64,000 nucleotides of DNA from Virgibacillus necropolis. Lineage in GTDB: Bacteria; Bacillota; Bacilli; Bacillales; Amphibacillaceae. This document shows positions 16,286-23,947 of this stretch, one piece after another. A model generated the notes under the pieces. The model was given only the letters and a program-made list of their open reading frames with translations, made no database searches and had not been told where the DNA came from. The translations under genes and the position numbers were made by a program. The stretch spans positions 2,232,001 to 2,296,000 of the forward strand of contig NZ_CP022437.1 of assembly GCF_002224365.1 (NCBI RefSeq), written 5' to 3'. Position 1 is the first letter of the stretch; the number at the start of each line of letters is the position of its first letter.

Positions 16286-17203
16286 TCATCTGTGTTTGTC
16301 GTATTTAATTGGTTTCGTAATAGCTTGAAGGGATGCATACATGTCATCCGTCATTAGTTGTGAAGTTCGATAAGCTACATTGTCGTTAACCTGGGCAACT
16401 GAGCTTGCTCCAAACACAGCACTCGCAACAGCAGGATGATGTAAAATATAGTTTAAGGCGACACTGCTAAGCGAGGAATCACCCACGGTCTTTGATATCT
16501 TTTGATAAATATCGGTTAATTCTCTTTGGGAATAATCGAGAAATCCATCTTGGGCTTTCTTTTCGATTTGTTGGTTTCCTTTTTCTGTAAGCATACCTTT
16601 TGCTAGAGGGCCTCGAGCTAGAACACTAATAGTATGTTGCTCTAATAAATCTAATATTTCTTCCTCAGGACGGCGATCAAGCATATTGTACTGCATCATC
16701 ACGCCATCGATGGATGACCGCTTTACATATTCACGTATTACATTCGGTCTAATAGATGAAATACCATATGCCCGGATAACCCCTTCTTGCTTTAGTTCAT
16801 CAAAGGCTGAGATTGTTTCATTAATCGGGTCATCAGTCGTTCCACCGTGTAGCATGTAAAAATCAATATAATCCGTTTGTAGTCGACGCAGGCTATCTTT
16901 TAATCCATCTTTAATATGTGCCTTTGATGGATCCCAGTGCCAATCCTTTTTTGCACGGTCGAAATGATTACCTACTTTTGTTGTTAAAATAATGTCTTTA
17001 CGCTTATTTTTAATGGCCTCACCAACAACTTCTTCATTCATTCCAAAATCATATAAATCGGCTGTATCAAGATGATTGATTCCTGCATCTAAAGCTTCGT
17101 CAATAATTTCTTTTGCTTTAGTAGCATCGGTTCCAAGTGACATGCAACCAAGTGTTAAGTCTGATACATATAAATCTGATTTACCTAAACGATTTGTGTT
17201 CAT
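16286..17203 (-). CDS. yqkF: Aldo/keto reductase, YqkF family
   Basis: A 305-residue NADPH-dependent TIM-barrel oxidoreductase, nearly the length of B. subtilis YqkF (306). Catalytic tetrad positions are visible: D in HLDTADLYDF, its Y four residues later, K in ILTTKVGN, and H in MLHGGTTDD. The C-terminal cofactor strand reads VFGASSVAQVNDNV. It reduces carbonyl substrates; the physiological one is unknown. AGGAGG precedes the ATG. The gene is divergent from nudF across 119 bases, as in B. subtilis where yqkF and nudF are neighbours, so the conserved chromosomal core begins here. Confidence 0.9.
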   Translation of the reverse strand: MNTNRLGKSDLYVSDLTLGCMSLGTDATKAKEIIDEALDAGINHLDTADLYDFGMNEEVVGEAIKNKRKDIILTTKVGNHFDRAKKDWHWDPSKAHIKDGLKDSLRRLQTDYIDFYMLHGGTTDDPINETISAFDELKQEGVIRAYGISSIRPNVIREYVKRSSIDGVMMQYNMLDRRPEEEILDLLEQHTISVLARGPLAKGMLTEKGNQQIEKKAQDGFLDYSQRELTDIYQKISKTVGDSSLSSVALNYILHHPAVASAVFGASSVAQVNDNVAYRTSQLMTDDMYASLQAITKPIKYDKHR

Positions 17204-17322
17204 ACTTTAACCTCCTATTAGTATTAGTGTAAAAACAAGCTGGCGGGATTACAACTAATTCAACATAAATCCGCTATTAAATTATGTTAAAATGGGGAAA
17301 AGTAGGTAGAGGATGGTAGTTT

Positions 17323-17868
17323 ATGCGAAAATTTGAAGAAAAAACAATACGTTCTGAAAAAATATATGACGGTAAAGTGGTGCATTTACAAGTAGATGAT
17401 GTGACGTTGCCAAACGGGAAAACGTCTAAGCGAGAGATTATTAAGCACCCTGGGGCTGTTGCAATTATCCCGATTACAAAGGATAAGAAGATTATCTTTG
17501 TTGAACAATATCGCAAACCTTTAGAAAAATCACTTGTTGAAATTCCCGCTGGTAAATTAGAACCAGGGGAGAAACCAGAAGCTACGGCAGTCAGGGAATT
17601 AGAAGAAGAGACGGGTTATACAACAAATGAATTGGAATTTGTAGCATCCTTTTATACATCACCTGGTTTTGCAGATGAGCTTATGTATATATACGTAAGC
17701 AATAAACTGGAAGAATTAAAAGAGAAGATAGACGGTGATGAGGACGAATTTGTGGAGATACTAGAGTTAACACTAGAAGAAGCGCAACAATACGTGAAGG
17801 AAAATCGCATACAAGATGCGAAAACGAATTATGCAATTCTTTATTTACAGACATTGGAGATGATGTAA
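17323..17868 (+). CDS. nudF: ADP-ribose pyrophosphatase (NUDIX)
   Basis: A 181-residue cytoplasmic hydrolase that cleaves ADP-ribose to AMP and ribose 5-phosphate. The Nudix box GX5EX7REUXEEXGU is complete at residues 77-99 (GKLEPGEKPEATAVRELEEE then TGY), with the metal-binding glutamates in RELEEETG. The N-terminal domain-swapped segment (YDGKVVHLQVDDVTLPNGK) and the post-box FYTSPGFADE loop are typical of the ADP-ribose branch. It matches B. subtilis NudF/YqkG in size and position. It lies 3 bases upstream of the endonuclease Q-like gene, likely in one transcript. Confidence 0.93.
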   Translation: MRKFEEKTIRSEKIYDGKVVHLQVDDVTLPNGKTSKREIIKHPGAVAIIPITKDKKIIFVEQYRKPLEKSLVEIPAGKLEPGEKPEATAVRELEEETGYTTNELEFVASFYTSPGFADELMYIYVSNKLEELKEKIDGDEDEFVEILELTLEEAQQYVKENRIQDAKTNYAILYLQTLEMM

Positions 17869-17871
17869 GTA

Positions 17872-19041
17872 ATGATCGAGTCGTTCTTTGCTGATCTACA
17901 TATTCACATCGGTCGTGATATGTACGATAAACCAGTAAAAATTACAGGAGCTAAAAGCTTAACACTAACAAATATTTTACTCGAATCAAGTAGGAATAAA
18001 GGTATTCATTTAGTAGGCATAATTGATAGTCATGCTCCACATGTCCAACAGGAATTAAAGCAATTATTGGCCAATAATCAGGCAAGAGAGCTTGAGGATG
18101 GTGGCATTCAGTTTGAGGATGTGACATTAATTCTTGGTTCAGAAATAGAGGTGAATGATGAGAATTGTCAGGGTCCAGTACATGTCTTATGCTATCTTCC
18201 AACACTAGCAAAAATGGAAGAGTTTACGGAGTGGTTGGCTACTAAAATGACAAATATTAATTTGAGTTCACAGCGTTATTACGGTACAGCAAAAGCGTTG
18301 CAATACAAAGTGAAAGAGTTAGATGGTTTATTTATTCCAGCCCATGTGTTTACGCCATTTAAAAGTACATATGGAAAAGGTGTAAAGCAGTCACTTGAAG
18401 AGGTTTTTGATCCAGATTTAATTGATGCAGTCGAGCTAGGTCTTAGCTCAGATACAAGTATGGCAGATCAAATTGAAGAATTACATGCATACACGTTTGT
18501 TTCTAACTCAGATGCCCATTCTTTAGGCAAAATTGCACGTGAATATCAAGAAATCGAAATGGAAGAGCCGTCATTCAAAGAGCTTAACTGGGCATTACAT
18601 CAGGTAAAGGGCAGAAAGATAAGCCGCAATTTTGGAATGAATCCGAAGCTCGGGAAATATCACACAACTGTTTGTAGTAAATGCCTTGAACCGTTAACAA
18701 CTAGCGTTAAAGTTTGTCCAACGTGCGGTTCCACTAAAATAGTAAAAGGTGTTTATGACCGCATAAAAGAGCTCGCCAATGAAAACGTAAATAAGGTGAG
18801 TCGACCACCATACATGTATCAGGTTCCACTTGAATATTTGCCATCCCTTGGTCCAAAAACATATGGAAAACTACTAGAAAACTTTAATACAGAGATGAAC
18901 ATTATTCATCAGGTACCATTAAACAGATTGGAGGAAGTCGTCCCAGAAAAGCTAGCAAGAGCAATTATCCAAATGCGAAATGGAGAATTAGCGATCTCAG
19001 CTGGTGGGGGAGGGAAGTACGGGAGTATTAATCCTTCTTAA
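17872..19041 (+). CDS. yqxK: Endonuclease Q family protein YqxK
   Basis: A 389-residue protein of the PHP-fold EndoQ group, nucleases that cut 5' of deaminated bases, abasic sites or uracil. The metal-site segments are visible: FFADLHIHIGRD at the start, LVGIIDSHAPHV, ILGSEIEVND and FVSNSDAHSLGK. A zinc ribbon follows (CSKC...CPTC, about residues 265-285), then a helix-hairpin-helix (YLPSLGPKTYGKLLENF). EndoQ activity is known for archaeal and some Bacillus members, so it is a family-based assignment here. It starts 3 bases after nudF and shares its transcript. Confidence 0.88.
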   Translation: MIESFFADLHIHIGRDMYDKPVKITGAKSLTLTNILLESSRNKGIHLVGIIDSHAPHVQQELKQLLANNQARELEDGGIQFEDVTLILGSEIEVNDENCQGPVHVLCYLPTLAKMEEFTEWLATKMTNINLSSQRYYGTAKALQYKVKELDGLFIPAHVFTPFKSTYGKGVKQSLEEVFDPDLIDAVELGLSSDTSMADQIEELHAYTFVSNSDAHSLGKIAREYQEIEMEEPSFKELNWALHQVKGRKISRNFGMNPKLGKYHTTVCSKCLEPLTTSVKVCPTCGSTKIVKGVYDRIKELANENVNKVSRPPYMYQVPLEYLPSLGPKTYGKLLENFNTEMNIIHQVPLNRLEEVVPEKLARAIIQMRNGELAISAGGGGKYGSINPS

Positions 19042-19144
19042 TTCTAAACTTAATATAAGAAAAAAGTAGATTGTGGTATTTTTATTCGGAATTCCTCATA
19101 GTTTTTAAGTATAGGATAGTTTGTACTAGCTTAAGGATTATATA

Positions 19145-19200
19145 AAAACTTCGGCATATTCGCTAGGTAAGGACGAAGCGAATGCCCTAGTTTCTCTAAG
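19145..19200. repeat. Intergenic hairpin repeat (first half of family A)
   Basis: AAAAACTTCGGCATATTCGC pairs imperfectly with GCGAATGCC...AGTTT around TAGGTAAGGACGAA. The same design recurs at 20529-20579, where it sits directly before a family A unit. Here it stands alone, just upstream of spoIIM, and ends with CTAAGGATGGGG, next to the spoIIM ribosome-site region. No coding capacity. Confidence 0.7.
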
Positions 19201-19214
19201 GATGGGGGACTCCG

Positions 19215-19856
19215 ATGTTTCAAAATAAAAAGCCAATTGTTGATCATGTAAAAAAATACGCAACCATCTACTTATTTATGTTAGTTCTGTTTTTAACAGG
19301 AGTTATTTTTGGAGCAGTTATTGTGAACAGCATGAATTTTGTACAGAAACAAGATTTATTCTTTTATCTTGAACGTTTTTTTGAGAAAATTGCTGGTAGC
19401 CAAGAAATTGATAACGGAGAAATAATGAAAGATAGTTTCTTTTATCACGCTAAATATTTACTATTATTATTTATTCTAGGGTTATCGGTTATTGGTTTGC
19501 CGATTGTATGGGTATTATTATTTTTAAAAGGATTAGTCGTTGGATTTTCTGTCGGATTTATTGTCAATCAACTTGGATTATTTGAAGGGTTATTTCTTGC
19601 ATCATTATCAATCGCACCACAAAATCTAGTAGTCATACCAATCTACCTTATAGCAGGTAGTTTATCGATGATTTTTTCTTTAACATTACTAAACAAATTA
19701 TTTTCTAGGCGGTTATCACAACCAATACTGCAACCGCTAAGTCGATATGCGATTGTCTTTACGTTATTATTAGCGGGAGCATTACTCGCTGCATTAATGG
19801 AGGCGTATGTTTCGAATGAAGCAATGGAAGCTTTAATCAAAACGTATTACAAATAA
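19215..19856 (+). CDS. spoIIM: Stage II sporulation protein M
   Basis: 213 residues with a short basic N-terminus (MFQNKKPIVDHVKKY) and about five hydrophobic segments, including FLTGVIFGAVIVNSMNF and FILGLSVIGLPIVWVLLFLK then GLVVGFSVGFIVNQLGL. SpoIIM is the membrane scaffold of the mother-cell SpoIIDMP complex that remodels peptidoglycan during engulfment. Length and position (yqxK-spoIIM-fur) match B. subtilis. A sporulation (sigma-E) promoter is expected, but I could not place one with confidence. Confidence 0.93.
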   Translation: MFQNKKPIVDHVKKYATIYLFMLVLFLTGVIFGAVIVNSMNFVQKQDLFFYLERFFEKIAGSQEIDNGEIMKDSFFYHAKYLLLLFILGLSVIGLPIVWVLLFLKGLVVGFSVGFIVNQLGLFEGLFLASLSIAPQNLVVIPIYLIAGSLSMIFSLTLLNKLFSRRLSQPILQPLSRYAIVFTLLLAGALLAALMEAYVSNEAMEALIKTYYK

Positions 19857-19893
19857 TAACTAATACTATATAATAATAATTGTTGTTAGTTAT

Positions 19894-19938
19894 TTATAAT
19901 AATTATACTTTGACACTCGTTTCAACTGTGCATATAAT
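19894..19938 (+). promoter_or_regulatory. fur promoter with adjacent PerR-type box
   Basis: A near-consensus sigma-A promoter: TTGACA (19910-19915), 17-base spacer, TATAAT (19933-19938). Immediately upstream, TTATAATAATTATAC at 19894-19908 matches the PerR box TTATAATNATTATAA at all but the last base. B. subtilis fur is PerR-controlled, so peroxide-responsive control of fur is likely conserved. Fur boxes resemble PerR boxes, so autoregulation by Fur cannot be excluded. Confidence 0.8.
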
Positions 19939-19971
19939 AATAAGTGGGAATAGTGAGGAGGAGAACTTGCC

Positions 19972-20427
19972 ATGGAACACCGAATTGATCGAATTAAAAA
20001 GCTACTCCATGCACAGAGTTATAAGCTGACTCCACAACGCGAGGCAACGGTCAGAGTATTATTGGAACGAGAAGAAGACCACTTAAGTGCGGAGGAAATT
20101 TATTTATTAGTAAAAGATAAAGCGCCAGAAATTGGCCTCGCAACAGTATACCGTACATTAGAGTTATTATCGGAATTGAAAATTGTTGATAAAATTAATT
20201 TTGGTGACGGTGTTTCAAGGTATGATCTTCGTAAAGAAGGTGCCGAACACTTTCATCATCATTTAGTTTGTATTGAGTGTGGATCAGTTGAGGAAATTGT
20301 TGATGACTTATTAGAAGACGTTGAAAAAATAGTAGAAAACGATTGGGGTTTTCAAGTGAAAGACCATCGTTTAACTTTTCATGGTATTTGTAAACAGTGT
20401 CAAAAAGTAGCTGTTGAAACCACATAA
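19972..20427 (+). CDS. fur: Ferric uptake regulator Fur
   Basis: A 151-residue dimeric metalloregulator. The winged helix spans about residues 10-85 (YKLTPQREATVRVLLE...GLATVYRTLELLSELKIVDK). The metal and dimer domain carries HFHHHLVCIECGSVEEI and FHGICKQCQ, the two CxxC zinc pairs and the HHH cluster. Fe(II)-Fur represses iron uptake genes. Gene order spoIIM-fur-yqzK-xerD identifies it as Fur rather than PerR or Zur. GAGGAGG lies before the ATG. Its promoter has a PerR-type box, and a strong terminator follows. Confidence 0.92.
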   Translation: MEHRIDRIKKLLHAQSYKLTPQREATVRVLLEREEDHLSAEEIYLLVKDKAPEIGLATVYRTLELLSELKIVDKINFGDGVSRYDLRKEGAEHFHHHLVCIECGSVEEIVDDLLEDVEKIVENDWGFQVKDHRLTFHGICKQCQKVAVETT

Positions 20428-20441
20428 TAACATAATGAGGC

Positions 20442-20478
20442 GCCTTCTTTCTGTTAGCAAACTGAAAGAAGGCTTCTT
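20442..20478 (+). terminator. Intrinsic terminator of fur
   Basis: GCCTTCTTTC and GAAAGAAGGC form a perfect 10-bp stem with a 12-base loop, followed by TTCTTTTGTTTT. Confidence 0.85.
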
Positions 20479-20528
20479 TTGTTTTACGTAAGGAAAGTAT
20501 ATTAGTTTTAAGGAAACGCCGGTATAAG

Positions 20529-20660
20529 AAAAACTCGCCATTCGCTATTAAGGACGAGGCGAATGCCGAGTTTTTCTAAGCAGTTAAGAAAGTATAAATC
20601 CTTTCTTACTGCATAAGTGCAACTAAGGCTTTCGCCATTAAGGCTTGGCGATAAGCCAAG
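20529..20660. repeat. Family A intergenic repeat, interrupted by the IS110-family element
   Basis: A hairpin (AAAAACTCGCCATTCGC with GCGAATGCCGAGTTTTT, 20529-20576) is followed by the family A unit from 20580. That unit has one stem GCAGTTAAGAAAG/CTTTCTTACTGC and a second GGCTT.CGCC/GGCGATAAGCC. The unit matches 48761-48834 and 58619-58707 nearly base for base up to AAGCCAAG at 20660. The expected continuation TTTTCTAA is found at 22551-22558, beyond the insertion element. This makes the pre-insertion site unambiguous. Confidence 0.85.
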
Positions 20661-20778
20661 CAATCCTGTAGGGTGTTAAATTTAGGATTTGAACAAAAAA
20701 GAACTTCCTCATATGATTGAAATAAGCAATGGGTCAAAAGTCCTTAAAAAATCAACCAATAGGAGGAAGCTCTATATT

Positions 20779-22050
20779 ATGAAGTTTAAACAAAAACAAA
20801 TCCAAAATCAACGTATTGAACATATTTCACCTGATCATTTAATTGTTGGAATTGATATCGCTAAAGAAATTCACGTCGCTAGAGCTGTTAATTTTCGTGG
20901 AATTGAACTTGGAAAGTCTCTTAAATTTTCAAATGACATGGCTGGGTTTGAACGATTGATGTTTTGGGTTAAGTCGCTACAAAAAAAGAGCCAGAAAACG
21001 CAATTGATCATTGGTATGGAACCAACCGGCCACTATTGGCTACTCCTTGCGTATTGGCTGACGGAAAAAGGTATAGAAGTTGTTACGGTGAATCCGTATC
21101 TTGTAAAAAAGAACAAGGAAAATCGTGATAACTCACCAACCAAGCATGATGTAAAGGACGCTTTAGTAATTGCGGATATGATTAAAAATGGATATTATTC
21201 AGTACTACATTTACCTCAAGGGCCATATAAAGATTTACGTGAATTAATGTCTCTTCATGAGTTCGTCACCAAACAACACGTAAGTGTTCAAAATCAAATC
21301 CACCGTTGGTTGGATAAATGGTTTCCCGAGTATTCAAAGGTGTTCAAAGATTGGACTGGTAAAATGTCAATCTCAACGCTGAAACGATTCCCGTCCCCAA
21401 ATGAAATCAGGGAAATGAGTGAGGAGGATATTTTAAAAGCATGGAAAAAGGATGTCAAACGGATTAGTAAAGCTCATGCGAAAGAACTCATCAAACAGGC
21501 GAAGTGTAGTATTGCAAGTGAAGATGGGATGGATAAGGCTACTTGGATGCTGAAATTATTGCTAGAACAATATGAACAGTTAACAAAACAGATTGAGGAA
21601 ATAAAGGAAAAAGCAATAGGCTTAATAGCGGATTTATCGATTTATGAACCATTAATAGATATAAAGGGACTAAGTCCTTTACTAGTCACAAGCCTTGTAG
21701 CTGAAATAGGGCACATCCCCAATTTTCAGCATGGAAATCAAATTTTACGCCTGGCGGGACTCCATTTAGGAGAGAACAGTTCTGGTAAGCATAAAGGCGA
21801 AATTACTATCACAAAACGAGGTAGGTCAGGTTTGAGGAAGCAGCTATTTCTGGCCGTACTGAGTTTAGTTAGGAACAATAAAGAGTTTCGGGAATTACAC
21901 CGAAGAAACGTTAAGGAAAAAGGGATGAAAAAAATTAATTCGATTATGAAGTTATGTGGAAAATTGGCACGCATGATGGTGGGCATGATGAAACATAAAA
22001 CCTTTTATAGCCCACGACTGGTATTCCCGCAGGTCGAAAGAGCTGCATAA
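20779..22050 (+). CDS. IS110-family transposase (DEDD recombinase)
   Basis: 423 residues from ATG 20779 (AGGAGG 12 bases upstream; the longer frame from TTG 20689 has no ribosome site). The N-terminal RuvC-like domain shows D26 (LIVGIDIAKEIH), E81 (IIGMEPTGHYW), D124 and D127 (SPTKHDVKDALVIADMI), the DEDD tetrad. A coiled linker (QYEQLTKQIEEIKEKAIGLI) leads to the C-terminal Tnp_20 domain (LIDIKGLSPLLVTSLVAEIG...ILRLAGLHLGENSSGKHKGE then ITITKRGRSGLRKQLF). The serine in ENSSGK is the likely nucleophile of the family. The frame is intact, so the element may be active. IS110 enzymes act with an element-encoded bridge RNA. Confidence 0.95.
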   Translation: MKFKQKQIQNQRIEHISPDHLIVGIDIAKEIHVARAVNFRGIELGKSLKFSNDMAGFERLMFWVKSLQKKSQKTQLIIGMEPTGHYWLLLAYWLTEKGIEVVTVNPYLVKKNKENRDNSPTKHDVKDALVIADMIKNGYYSVLHLPQGPYKDLRELMSLHEFVTKQHVSVQNQIHRWLDKWFPEYSKVFKDWTGKMSISTLKRFPSPNEIREMSEEDILKAWKKDVKRISKAHAKELIKQAKCSIASEDGMDKATWMLKLLLEQYEQLTKQIEEIKEKAIGLIADLSIYEPLIDIKGLSPLLVTSLVAEIGHIPNFQHGNQILRLAGLHLGENSSGKHKGEITITKRGRSGLRKQLFLAVLSLVRNNKEFRELHRRNVKEKGMKKINSIMKLCGKLARMMVGMMKHKTFYSPRLVFPQVERAA

Positions 22051-22172
22051 AGAAAAAATCGTGATATTTATATTGCATAACCAGAAAGACTTGACATGAA
22101 GCCTCTTGGGCAAGGTTTTCCCATGAAGGAAGAACTAGAATCTAGAATAGAAAAAGCGAATTACCTATTAAC

Positions 22173-22201
22173 TTGATAAGAATTATTATCGAATATTTAA
22201 T
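22173..22201 (+). promoter_or_regulatory. Candidate promoter for the IS110 guide RNA
   Basis: TTGATA (22173-22178), a 17-base spacer and TTTAAT (22196-22201) lie 120 bases behind the transposase stop. They would start a transcript near 22208, just before the predicted guide-RNA loops. Confidence 0.5.
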
Positions 22202-22513
22202 TATTCGTAGGATTTCATAAACAAGCACAAAGAGGACTGATGTTAGAAAACAATAGGGCACAGACCCGATAGCCAAGCAAAAGTCAGGCTCCACTCTTGG
22301 ACAGGTGTAACGAAGGATTGAAAGGGCAAATGACCCGTTGAGACATGGGAGGGTGAATCACCAAGGGCATTTGGAGCAAGTGCTTCATATGGAAAATGAT
22401 GGAATATGGTCTATTCCAACAGCACTCCCCCCTTTTTTTGCCTAAAACGGGTTGCCGATTTGGTTCTGTTAAGATTTTACTAGTTCAAGATGGTTAGAAA
22501 TCCTGCGAATAAT
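22200..22513. repeat. 17-bp inverted repeat bracketing the guide-RNA region
   Basis: ATTATTCGTAGGATTTC at 22200-22216 and GAAATCCTGCGAATAAT at 22497-22513 are inverted copies with one mismatch, 280 bases apart, enclosing the candidate RNA. A shorter related AGGATTT lies near the left end of the element (20684-20690). They may be subterminal recognition sites of the transposase or a long-range stem. Confidence 0.65.
22208..22439 (+). ncRNA. Candidate bridge (seek) RNA of the IS110-family element
   Basis: Two loops share one design: guide, GGG-N6/7-CCC stem, second guide. Loop 1: TTAGAAAAC (22243-22251) is the reverse complement of the right target GTTTTCTAA; after GGG...CCC comes AGCCAAG (22271-22277), identical to the left target up to and including core AG. 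Loop 2: AGGATTG (22314-22320) is the reverse complement of the first seven bases of the element, CAATCCT; after GGG...CCC comes GGGAG (22347-22351), identical to the last five bases of the element. Outer pairings are available (GACT/AGTC; CTTGG and GGTG with CACC and CCAAG). A run CCCCCCTTTTTTT at 22427-22439 can end the RNA. Ends are approximate and transcription is not shown. Confidence 0.75.
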
Positions 22514-22601
22514 AGAGTATTTGAAAGAAAACTCAATCATACAGAGGGAGTTTTCTAATGATGTTTTACAAATCTTAGAAAATAGGTTACTTTTAAAGTG
22601 C

Positions 22602-22642
22602 GTGTTCAAAACCGTTTATCATTTGCCGTTTTTTTGAACATC
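22602..22642. repeat. Short family B repeat (TGTTCAAAA hairpin)
   Basis: GTGTTCAAAAC...TTTTTTGAACA inverted arms enclose CGTTTATCATTTGCCG. This is the minimal form of the family B element seen at 35006, 38217 and 40424. It lies between the IS110-family element and yqzK. Confidence 0.6.
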
Positions 22643-22751
22643 CTCTTAAAATGAGAATTTTTAACCCTAGTTTTCTAGTTTTATGTATATTGTCCTTGTT
22701 TTTTGGCATATCTTTTAATAATGATAGCTATGAATAAAGGAGATATGCTAG

Positions 22752-22958
22752 ATGAAGCGGATGGCATGGGATACGTTAAAAGTTTTCGTGATATTTATTG
22801 CATGTACGTTTTTGTTCTATTTTGGATTACGAATTATGCACGCGGAGTACAAAGAGTATCATCGGTATGATCCACCTGAGGGGCCTGCTGTAAAGGTTTA
22901 TGTAAATGAAAACGATTTTATGGATCGCTTTAATCTATTTTTTCGACTAGGGGAGTAA
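22752..22958 (+). CDS. yqzK: YqzK, DUF4227 family small membrane protein
   Basis: 68 residues with one N-terminal membrane helix ([20 protein letters not shown], about residues 8-27) and a short tail rich in charged and aromatic residues ([20 protein letters not shown]). It matches the DUF4227 protein that precedes xerD in Bacillaceae. Function is unknown. AAAGGAGA lies about 9 bases before the ATG. xerD starts 5 bases after its stop, so the two are cotranscribed. Confidence 0.85.
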   Translation: MKRMAWDTLKVFVIFIACTFLFYFGLRIMHAEYKEYHRYDPPEGPAVKVYVNENDFMDRFNLFFRLGE

Positions 22959-22963
22959 CAAGT

Positions 22964-23854
22964 ATGCTTAACCGTTCGATTGAGGACTTCTTTCATTATT
23001 TACAAGTAGAACGTGGGCTTTCTGTCAATACAATTAATTCTTATCGACGTGACTTGAAACGATATGTACATTATCTGGAAACTGAGCTTCATAAAACGGA
23101 TTGGAACACGATTTCTCGTAATGATTTACTAAGTTTTTTACATGTGCTAAAGGATGAACACAAATCTTCCGCAACTATTGCACGTTCTCTTTCAACATTT
23201 CGCTTGTTCCATCAATTTTTATTGCGTGAGCAACTCGTTGATCAAGATCCAAGTATACATATTGAAACACCAAAAAAAGAACAGAAATTACCATCCATAT
23301 TGTCTTCAAAAGATGTGGAAAAGCTACTTACAATTAATGGGCGTAAACCGTTGGAAATTCGAAACAAAGCTATGCTGGAATTGCTTTATGCTACAGGTTT
23401 ACGTGTTTCAGAACTTATTACACTAAAAGTAAGTGACCTTCATTTAACGATGGGATTTGTCCGGTGCTTAGGAAAGGGTTCCAAAGAGCGGATTGTACCA
23501 CTGGGTGATGTGGCAAAAAGTGCTGTAGAAGATTATATCGAACATTCACGTAGCATTATCCTAAAAAGAAAGAAAGAGGATGTTCTATTTGTCAATCAAC
23601 ATGGAAGACCATTATCAAGACAAGGGTTTTGGAAAGTTCTTAAGACTATAGCAAAAGATAAACAAATAGAAAAAAATATAACACCACACACGTTACGCCA
23701 TTCGTTTGCGACGCATTTGTTAGAGAACGGAGCGGATTTAAGGGCTGTACAAGAAATGCTGGGACATGCTGACATATCAACAACCCAAATCTACACACAT
23801 GTTTCCAAATCCCGACTTAAAGATGTGTATAAGGCGTTTCATCCTAGAGCGTAA
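22964..23854 (+). CDS. xerD: Site-specific tyrosine recombinase XerD
   Basis: A 296-residue recombinase that, with XerC/CodV, resolves chromosome dimers at dif. The SAM-like core-binding domain covers residues 1-85, and the catalytic domain carries R147 (TGLRVSELI), K171 ([11 protein letters not shown]), H242 and R245 ([14 protein letters not shown]), H268 (LGHADIS) and Y277 (TTQIYTHVS). It matches B. subtilis RipX/XerD in size and sits in the same place, after yqzK and before deoB. Confidence 0.95.
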   Translation: MLNRSIEDFFHYLQVERGLSVNTINSYRRDLKRYVHYLETELHKTDWNTISRNDLLSFLHVLKDEHKSSATIARSLSTFRLFHQFLLREQLVDQDPSIHIETPKKEQKLPSILSSKDVEKLLTINGRKPLEIRNKAMLELLYATGLRVSELITLKVSDLHLTMGFVRCLGKGSKERIVPLGDVAKSAVEDYIEHSRSIILKRKKEDVLFVNQHGRPLSRQGFWKVLKTIAKDKQIEKNITPHTLRHSFATHLLENGADLRAVQEMLGHADISTTQIYTHVSKSRLKDVYKAFHPRA

Positions 23855-23947
23855 GTTTTTTTATTTTAGACGTCTGACATCCTACAACGTATATCGAATG
23901 ACATATATTAATGAAAGTTTGGGAAAATAATTACGGGAGGTATAAAT

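Larger units (their letters stand above)
20661..22550 (+). mobile_element. IS110-family insertion sequence (about 1890 bp)
   Basis: The boundaries come from the interrupted family A repeat: host sequence ...GCCAAG resumes as TTTTCTAA after 22550. The element begins CAATCCTGTAGGG and ends ACAGAGGGAG. An AG dinucleotide is present at both junctions (20659-20660 and 22549-22550), so one copy is the target core and the true edges are uncertain by 2 bases. There are no long terminal inverted repeats or larger target duplications, as expected for IS110/IS1111 elements that recombine at a 2-base core. Contents: a 118-base left end, the transposase, and a long 3' end with a candidate guide RNA. Confidence 0.85.

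Noticed and set aside
22051-22550. Possible group II intron or other ribozyme in the long 3' end of the IS element
   Set aside because: No intron-encoded protein and no domain V-like hairpin is visible. The segment is explained better by the guide-RNA layout and the IS boundaries.
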